This document shows, piece by piece, positions 1 through 5,800 of a stretch of 5,914 nt of DNA. Source of the stretch: Firmicutes bacterium UBA5774. GTDB taxonomy: Bacteria; Bacillota; Clostridia; Peptostreptococcales; Anaerovoracaceae. Positions within the stretch are counted from its first letter, which is position 1, and each line of letters opens with the position of its first letter. The DNA lies in assembly GCA_002418625.1 (NCBI GenBank), contig DIEM01000040.1, positions 14,484-20,397 of the forward strand, read 5' to 3'. The position numbers were made by a program, and so were the translations under genes. The notes beneath the pieces are model-generated. The model searched no databases, was not told the DNA's origin, and was given only the letters and a program-made list of their open reading frames with translations.

Positions 1-355
1 ATCTTCCGCCGATCATGGCTGCAATCAGAATCGCTACAGTTAGCGCCGTGCTTTTCCCGAAACCGTTGAAGGTATGAGAACTGTCCGTTGCAAAGCTCCG
101 CAGGGCGTTCCATCCCCCGTAGGGATTCAGGTCCGGTATGCGAATCAGCGTGAAATCGAGCAAGCCCGACAGATAAAGGTAGTACCAGGCGATGCCGGCT
201 GCCAAAAAAAGGAGCACCACAGCCTGCGTCATGCTTCGCGCCCGCTGCAGACCGGAATAATCGGCGTTTTTATGATTATGCTCGGGTTTCGTTTTCATAC
301 GTTCAAATTCCGTTTCCTTTGGTGGGTTCTCAATGGTGCTGGTTCTACTGCGCAC
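1..355 (-). CDS. N-terminal part of a membrane 4Fe-4S polyferredoxin-like protein (NapH/NosR-type), cut by the window edge
   Basis: This reading frame runs off the window at position 1, leaving 118 complete codons. I start it at GTG (353-355). An AAGGA ribosome binding site lies 8 nt upstream, and TGA directly precedes the GTG in frame. The in-frame ATG at 296-298 (residue 20) has only a weak GGAA upstream. Residues 1-41 are polar and charged, so probably cytoplasmic. Residues 43-66 form a hydrophobic segment rich in aromatics (WYYLYL), and residues 103-115 begin a second one. Between them is NPYGGWNALRSF (77-88), and the visible part ends in GGR. This resembles the N-terminus of membrane 4Fe-4S proteins of the NapH/NosR/Fer4_5 group, where a similar PxGGxxAL loop precedes a helix ending in GR and then a CxxxCP cluster motif. 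The cysteines would lie beyond the window, so the family call is inference. The gene begins 11 nt after the FMN-binding gene. That arrangement fits a membrane electron conduit feeding an extracytoplasmic flavin. Confidence 0.68.
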   Translation of the reverse strand, partial: MRSRTSTIENPPKETEFERMKTKPEHNHKNADYSGLQRARSMTQAVVLLFLAAGIAWYYLYLSGLLDFTLIRIPDLNPYGGWNALRSFATDSSHTFNGFGKSTALTVAILIAAMIGGR

Positions 356-363
356 TCATAATG

Positions 364-368
364 TCCTT
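364..368 (-). promoter_or_regulatory. Ribosome binding site that decides the GTG start of the 4Fe-4S protein
   Basis: The coding strand reads AAGGA, overlapping the TAA stop (367-369) of the upstream FMN-binding gene, 8 nt before GTG at 353-355. An ATG at 357-359 gives only four codons before a stop. The later in-frame ATG (296-298) lacks a comparable site. The overlap of stop codon and ribosome binding site suggests translational coupling of the two genes. Confidence 0.6.
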
Positions 369-1944
369 AATTTTTAGAAATCTTCAGCACATCCTTGATC
401 AGCACGTCTCCGACCAGTGCGTCCGTACGGCCGCCCGCCGGAATCAGGATGCTGTCCGCCAGCTGGCCGGCCTTTATTTCATAGCTGTTCAGTGAAGCAT
501 CATAGACTGTCAGCACGTCGCCGCTCTTCACCAACAGTCCCGCCGTCATTGCCGCATCAGAAAGCGACATGGCGCTGCCGTATGCCGAATCGACGCTTCC
601 AATCACCTTCATCATGATTTCCGAAAACATCACAGCATCCGTCGACGTTGAGAAACAGCACATTTCCTTCACATTCATGCCCAGCTTGAAGGCCGGTCCG
701 ATATTCATCGGCGCGTTGTTGCCCTCGGTCTTGATATAATAGCGATCCCGGACAATGGCGATGGTTTCGTTCTTCTCGAGTCCGTCAGACCCGAGCATCG
801 TGAAGAATCCGTTCGGATCCACCGCATCGAATCTGTCCAGTATGCTCCCGACCAGGATCGATTTGTCCTTGCTTCCGTAATATTCGTAATAGTAGGGTTC
901 GATACCCCGGGTCAGCGCGTCGAACATGTATATGTTTTTTATGTCCTTCGGTGAAACCTGCTCGTACAGATCAATGCGGGTGACCATTTTCACCCAGTAG
1001 ACACCCATTTCGTCAGGAACGACGATCCGTACCGGCTTTTCCTCCGGCGGGATCCCCTCGCCGTCGACCATTGTCCCCAGGATGATCTGCCGGTTTGTCA
1101 GGATGTCCTTGTCCAGCATGGCATAATACCCGTCCCGTCCTGTGACGCCGAGCGCGGCATACCTGCCCAGGTCGATTCCCTTTGAGGCCAGCACCTCTGA
1201 AAGCAGCGGTCCTGAAGCCTTGATGTCCGTCCTTGTGCCTGTCGTCTTAGCCAGGATCGTGTCGACAGCGACCTGCTCATAGTCTTCCAGGTCTTCGACC
1301 GTGATCCTGAAAGGATCCGAATCTTCCGGGCTGATCAGGAAGCTGTTGTCGTCCTTGTCCCAGGTTTCCTGCGCGACAGCATTTTCCACTGCCGGCGCTT
1401 CCGTTCCATAGAACAGGTACTGCCATGCCCCCATGGCCGCATTCACGTTGTTGACCACCGCCTGGCTCGAAATCGTGGCGCCGGTCACCTGGATGATATC
1501 CGTTTCCTTTGTCTGCTCCAGAACTACAAGTTCCAGATATTCCAGAAGCCCCTGGCCGGCGAACCGGTCCATGAACCAGCCTTCCTTGATCGGATCGGCA
1601 TACTCGGGCTCGTCTCCCTGCCGCAAAATGACGGTCCGTGCGACCTTTTCCGACTCGCTGTCAATGATGACAAGCGTCCGGATGAGGCCTTCATAACCGC
1701 GTCCTTCCGTCACAAAGGCTGCAGGCTCGCCGTCAACCTCATAGATCCGAAGCACCGCTGGAAAATTGTCTCTAATATAGGGCACTGCCGCAGCTTCCTT
1801 CATGAGCCCGATGCTCTGTGCACCGGGAATCGCTTCTTTGATCAGCGCCTTTTCCTCCCGGCTTTCTGATCCTGCCCATAAGGTGGCTGCCGTCAATACC
1901 AGGATCAGTATTAACGCTATGCCGTACATGCCGCGTTTTCTCAT
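367..1944 (-). CDS. Membrane-anchored FMN-binding protein with SUOX-like (molybdopterin-binding-fold) domain
   Basis: This 525-residue protein starts at ATG with GGGGGAG 6 nt upstream. Residues 1-24 (MRKRG followed by a hydrophobic stretch) form a signal anchor or signal peptide, placing the rest outside the membrane. Residues about 35-175 match an FMN-binding domain of the RnfG/NqrC/NosR class. TGATISS (154-160) corresponds to the SGAT/TGAT motif whose last threonine, here T157, carries phosphoester-linked FMN in that family; attachment needs an ApbE-type transferase, which is not in the window. Residues about 213-330 resemble a sulfite-oxidase-fold domain: ITVEDL near the start, SGPLLSEVL, GRDGYYAML, and PVRIVVP with VYWVKMVTRIDL at the end. 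No cysteine occurs there, so the usual molybdenum ligand is missing. Residues about 335-525 look like a second, degenerate copy (ILVGSILDRF, GSDGL) plus an unassigned tail. C429-C430 are the only cysteines in the protein. Its likely role is extracytoplasmic electron transfer from the membrane iron-sulfur protein encoded next. Confidence is high for the FMN domain and moderate for the SUOX-like domain. Confidence 0.9.
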   Translation of the reverse strand: MRKRGMYGIALILILVLTAATLWAGSESREEKALIKEAIPGAQSIGLMKEAAAVPYIRDNFPAVLRIYEVDGEPAAFVTEGRGYEGLIRTLVIIDSESEKVARTVILRQGDEPEYADPIKEGWFMDRFAGQGLLEYLELVVLEQTKETDIIQVTGATISSQAVVNNVNAAMGAWQYLFYGTEAPAVENAVAQETWDKDDNSFLISPEDSDPFRITVEDLEDYEQVAVDTILAKTTGTRTDIKASGPLLSEVLASKGIDLGRYAALGVTGRDGYYAMLDKDILTNRQIILGTMVDGEGIPPEEKPVRIVVPDEMGVYWVKMVTRIDLYEQVSPKDIKNIYMFDALTRGIEPYYYEYYGSKDKSILVGSILDRFDAVDPNGFFTMLGSDGLEKNETIAIVRDRYYIKTEGNNAPMNIGPAFKLGMNVKEMCCFSTSTDAVMFSEIMMKVIGSVDSAYGSAMSLSDAAMTAGLLVKSGDVLTVYDASLNSYEIKAGQLADSILIPAGGRTDALVGDVLIKDVLKISKN

Positions 1945-1950
1945 ATCCGT

Positions 1951-1957
1951 CTCCCCC
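1951..1957 (-). promoter_or_regulatory. Ribosome binding site of the FMN-binding protein gene
   Basis: The coding strand reads GGGGGAG, 6 nt before the ATG at 1942-1944. It lies 1 nt from the base of the hairpin at 1959-1983, so folding of that hairpin could affect how ribosomes reach it. Confidence 0.7.
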
Positions 1958-1958
1958 G

Positions 1959-1983
1959 AAGGCCGCCACCGCCGGGCGGCCTT
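1959..1983 (-). promoter_or_regulatory. GC-rich hairpin in the 78-nt gap before the FMN-binding gene
   Basis: This is a perfect 9-bp inverted repeat, AAGGCCGCC (1975-1983, coding-strand 5' arm) and GGCGGCCTT (1959-1967), around a 7-nt loop (1968-1974). On the coding strand it is followed by CGGGGGAG rather than a U-run, so it is not a typical Rho-independent terminator. Its position between two co-directional genes, directly against a ribosome binding site, fits an mRNA-stabilising or translation-tuning element. The structure is visible in the sequence; the function is inferred. Confidence 0.6.
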
Positions 1984-2022
1984 ATCTTAATCATTGATTT
2001 CATATAGAGTGCGCCGGTTTTT

Positions 2023-2799
2023 CTACTCGACGATCACCTTTTTGATATTGGACACCCACTGGGGCTTGTTGGCGTCCCCGGGCGCCTTTTGACCCACGAC
2101 CAGTCTGAAGGGCAGCCCCTCAGCCGGGTCGTAATCTTCTCCGTTTTCATGCCATGCTATGATGACCGGGTATTTTTTGTCAGGATTCTGTTCGTCGATA
2201 TAATCGGTTTTCAGCGCCTGCTCCACTGTAAGCTGCTGCTCATAGCCGTCAGGGGCTACAAATGTTATGGTTCTGGCCGAGCTCTTCAGACCGGCCTTCT
2301 CAAGGACAGCCGCAAGCTTCACGCCGCGGAATGAAAAATAGGCTTTTGTCCCGTAGCTGTTCAGCGCGAAATAATCATCCTCATAATATGCATCCTTCAT
2401 CGATTTCAGGTCGCTCAGGGAAAGCGTAACCGTCTTTTCAACGCCGCTTCCGCTGATGGTCATGGTTTGTCCGTCATCTGCATCAGTTCCTGTATTCTGC
2501 GCTGTCTGGCTTCCAGGATCAGCGCCCGAGGTCCCGCTTCCATTGCCGGCACTGCCGGATCCGTCGGCGATCGCATCTCCAGCATCAGGGCCTTCATTTG
2601 TCGCCTGCACGCTTTCCGTCAGGTCCCCATCCGGCTCTCCGCCTGTTGTTTCCTGGGTATTCTGTTCCAGCTGCGATTCATCCGAAGCGTTCTGCTTCCC
2701 GGCGTCACCGCCGCTGCCGCAGGCTGTGGCCGCCATCATCGTCGTCAGCATCATCATAATGACCAGTACCAGGCAAACGGCCTCTTTTGCTCGTCTCAT
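2023..2799 (-). CDS. Putative lipoprotein with a cysteine-free SUOX-like (molybdopterin-binding-fold) domain
   Basis: This 258-residue protein starts at ATG with GGAGG 7 nt upstream and ends in TAG. MRRAK followed by a hydrophobic core (8-23) and ATAC at 24-27 forms a type II signal peptide, with C27 as the probable lipidated residue. The -3 alanine is less usual than leucine. Residues 28-110 are a low-complexity linker rich in Gly, Ser, Asp, Glu, Asn and Thr, probably disordered, holding the domain off the membrane. Residues 112-258 resemble the sulfite-oxidase-fold domain: LSLSDLKSM (126-134), LNSYGTKA (146-153), FRGVKLAAVLEKAG (157-170), APDGYEQQL (182-190), FRLVVGQ (231-237) and a KPQWVSNIKKV end (245-255). 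Apart from C9 in the signal and C27 there is no cysteine, so the usual Mo-ligating residue is absent. The domain is clearly related to the one in the preceding SLH protein. Its role is unknown; partner, ligand-binding or redox functions are all possible. It sits between a wall-anchored protein and a flavoprotein, which suggests a shared envelope complex. Confidence 0.9.
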   Translation of the reverse strand: MRRAKEAVCLVLVIMMMLTTMMAATACGSGGDAGKQNASDESQLEQNTQETTGGEPDGDLTESVQATNEGPDAGDAIADGSGSAGNGSGTSGADPGSQTAQNTGTDADDGQTMTISGSGVEKTVTLSLSDLKSMKDAYYEDDYFALNSYGTKAYFSFRGVKLAAVLEKAGLKSSARTITFVAPDGYEQQLTVEQALKTDYIDEQNPDKKYPVIIAWHENGEDYDPAEGLPFRLVVGQKAPGDANKPQWVSNIKKVIVE

Positions 2800-2806
2800 A
2801 TCAAAG

Positions 2807-2811
2807 CCTCC
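2807..2811 (-). promoter_or_regulatory. Ribosome binding site of the lipoprotein gene
   Basis: The coding strand reads GGAGG, 7 nt before the ATG at 2797-2799. It is a near-ideal Shine-Dalgarno sequence and spacing, which fixes the lipoprotein start. Confidence 0.8.
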
Positions 2812-2817
2812 ATAACA

Positions 2818-2855
2818 TGGCTAAAGAGCAAGCGTTTAAACTTGCTCCAAAGCCA
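2818..2855 (-). promoter_or_regulatory. Long hairpin in the 86-nt gap between the SLH protein and lipoprotein genes
   Basis: Two 15-nt arms, TGGCTTTGGAGCAAG (2841-2855, coding-strand 5' arm) and CTTGCTCTTTAGCCA (2818-2832), flank an 8-nt loop (2833-2840). Thirteen of 15 positions pair, including one G-U; the two exceptions are a symmetrical U-U/U-U internal mismatch. The inner stem is followed by only three Ts, and no U-run follows the base. It could be a weak terminator or attenuator that lowers expression of the downstream genes, or an mRNA processing or stabilising element. The ribosome binding site of the lipoprotein begins 6 nt beyond it. The structure is seen; the function is inferred. 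Confidence 0.6.
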
Positions 2856-2885
2856 TTCGGATATAGGTTACATTGTGTGTGTCTC

Positions 2886-5800
2886 TCAGTCTATGGAAAG
2901 GCCCAGAAGACCACTGATGATCCTGGCCGCTTCCGCTCTGGTTGCAAGTCCTTTTGCATCGAAGATGTTGTTCGGCTTTCCATTCATGATGGCGGCCGTC
3001 TGCATTTTCTTCACGGAATCCGACGCCCAGCTGCTGATGCCGCTCTCATCGGTGAAGCTCTCATATGCTTTCACCTGCTCGAGTTCAATACCGTTTGACT
3101 TGGCAAAGTTGTCGATCATCACAGCCATCTGCTCCCTGGTGACGACATCGTTCGGTCCAAAATTGCCGTCGGCGTAGCCGCTGACGATATCGTTTTCAGC
3201 TGCCCAGCCGATATAGGCCGCATACCATTTGTCCGCGCTGACATCCTTGAATTTGACTGCAGATGCTTTGCCTGCAATATCAGCATCGGCGATGCCCGCC
3301 AGGAATTTTACAAATTCCGCCCTTGTCAGGCTTCTGTTCGGTTCAAATGCGCCGTTTCCGGTTCCGCTTGCCATTCCGCGTGCCGATAGATATTGGATGT
3401 CGTTTTCTGCCCAATGGCCGCTGATGTCACCGAAGGTGCATGAATTATAGCCGATGCCGTATTGGCTGAAATGGTTGACCACGAAAAGCATGCTCCCTGT
3501 CCCTGCGTCATAGCCTGAAGCCTTGACCGGCACGATGCTGCCGTCATCCTTCACAAGGAAGATGACGAGTTCGTCCGGATCTTCTCCGGCTGTCAGTTTA
3601 TAAGGAATGCTGATCGTTGCCTGCCCGTCGCCCAGGGAAGATATTTTGCCGCTGCCCGACAGGATGTCTATATCGTAGAGCGGTCTTTCCCCAATCATGT
3701 TCAAAACATCTTCAGTCAATGCCGTCTTGTCTGCTTCCGAAATGACAATGGAGACGCTTCCTGCCGCTTCACTGTCGATTTCTGCCACGGCGGCGTTGTC
3801 GAAGGTGACCTGGATTTGTTCAAGGATGATACGCAGCCCAAGACCATCCGATGACGAAATGACTCCAAGAGTGTCTGCCGGCAGCGTCATAGAGAATTTG
3901 CCTGCACCCGATGCCCCGTCGATCACGATCTCGAGGACCGTTTCTGCCGAATCGGTGTCTTCAAGCAGTGCGATCGCATCGCTGATGTCGTCCACTTCGA
4001 TGGTCACAGAAGCACTGCCGTCTTTAAGTGAAGCTTCAACCTCGACTGAAGCCGAGGGTGTTTCTTCATCTGTGACTTCAGGAGGTTCCTGTTCACCGGT
4101 GCCGGCTGTGCCTGAGCCCGGCGTCACTGCTTTGGCATTGACTTCGATCTCAACGATGTCATTGACCCAAAGTGGTTTGTTGATGTGGTCGATGTCGGAC
4201 TGTCCGACAACGAGCTGGAGTCCGTCAAGATTTGCCCCGTCCCTGGCCCAGGCCAGGATCATCGGTACTTCATCTCCGGAGTTCGGATCGATTGGAGCCG
4301 CATAAACACCCAGATCTTCATCATCGAGATTGAAGTTTCTATAGTAATCGTCTGATGCGATGACACTGATGCTTTCGGCATCATCATTAATTTCCGCGAT
4401 ATCGTCCAGCAGGAAGGATACTTCTATTCCTGTGAAGGTGTTCACCGCTCTTGTCCCATAGGAATTAAGCGAGGAATAATCCGCCCTGACATAACCGTCA
4501 CCGGCCATTTTCTTCAGGTCTGCGACTGTCAGATAGGTGATGTCGTCAACGCCGTCGCCGGTGACTGCAAGATCGTAATCCTCTTGACCAGCTCCTGGAT
4601 CGCCCGGATCGCCTGGATCCGTATTCTCGATGATGGCGTCGATGGTCGCAATCGATACACCGCCGTTGCTTCCGACATAGAGCGTGCCCTCACTCATTGG
4701 CAGGATAGTGAATATCGAGTCGAGGCTGCTGGTATTCGGCCAGTCGACGTCCGCCCTGCAGTAATGCTCGCTGACGATTTCTGCTTCTGTGCTGTAGTAT
4801 ACACCGCGCGAAGTGCTTCCGAACCAGAGTCCTCCATTGGCGTCGATGGCCATCGTCCTGATTTCGGCATTATTGACCAGCTGTTCCGGAAGGAGGTCAT
4901 GACCCGTGTAATGGGTGCCGGCTGTTCCGCTCGGGTAGACATAATCGATCCTGCCGCCCACATTTTCCATCGTGCTGTAGGATCCGGACCTGACGACCCA
5001 CGCGCCGCCGTCCTCATCGATGGCGAAGCTCCTGACCCACTGGTCCGCGAATTTCAGATTTATTGTATCTTTGTAGCTGACGATGGCGCCGTTGCTCTTG
5101 AGATGTGCATAGCCGCCGCTGTAGATATTATTGATTTCATCTACTGTATCCGGATAGCATCCAATCCACATGCCACCGTTTCCATCAGGCACAAGCGCGC
5201 TGACAGATGCCGCAGGGATGCCGTCTGACTTGTCCCAGCTGCTCCAGGTATTCGTAGCCGGATCCAGCCTGCAGAGTCCTTCTGCTGTTCCGAACCATAC
5301 ATCGCCACCGGCATCGACTTCGACCTGCTGGACAAAATCCGATATCAGTTTCCCGCTGGTATTTTCATATGTATATGCTGTCACGACACCATCCTTGAAA
5401 TATGCCGCGCCGTTTTGGTTGGCCGGTTCCTGTCCGCCGAGGGCGAACCAGATGCCGCCGTTTCCGTCAGTGGCGATGTCCGGCACATAATTTCCGGGAA
5501 GCGCTGTCTCCGAGGCCGCGCTGTAGAGCGTGAACGCTCCGGCTGCATTCTTGTAAACTGCGCCTCCGCCATAGGTCCCGATCCATATGCCGCCATTGCT
5601 GTCTGGCGCGATGCATCTGACGCCTGCAAGCGGCAGTCCGCCGGCAGCTCCTGTCAGATCAGTTTCAAACAGGTAGTCCGGCACCGCGTTGGCTGCCACG
5701 ACATTTGTCATCCGGTTCAGCCAGGTCGCCGTGCCGTCGTCGTAAGCACGGTAAACCCTGGTATAAGTGTACTGGATCGTCGTGCCTTTGTCTGCGTCCC

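Noticed and set aside
357..359. ATG as start of the gene after the FMN-binding protein
   Set aside because: It reads only four codons before TAG; the GTG at 353-355 in another frame opens the real gene.
74..361. 95-codon plus-strand open frame
   Set aside because: It is antisense to the membrane protein frame at 1-355, which has transmembrane segments, a ribosome binding site and operon context.
2026..2466. Calling the lipoprotein an active molybdoenzyme
   Set aside because: The fold resemblance is good, but no cysteine is present to ligate molybdenum, and catalytic assignment would be unsupported.
2873..2883. Short GT run in the intergenic region
   Set aside because: Only four or five dinucleotides; too short to call a meaningful repeat.
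2467..3177. 236-codon plus-strand open frame
   Set aside because: It lies antisense across the lipoprotein start, the intergenic hairpin and the SLH-coding end of the large gene. It matches no recognisable family and has no ribosome binding site; the minus-strand genes explain the region fully.
3697..4305. 202-codon Ser/Thr-rich plus-strand open frame
   Set aside because: Its low-complexity composition is the mirror of Asp/Glu/Ala-rich minus-strand codons; it has no start signal or domain.
4584..5228. 214-codon plus-strand open frame
   Set aside because: It is entirely antisense to the propeller-coding region, whose repeated DxNGGxWxG motifs prove the minus-strand frame.
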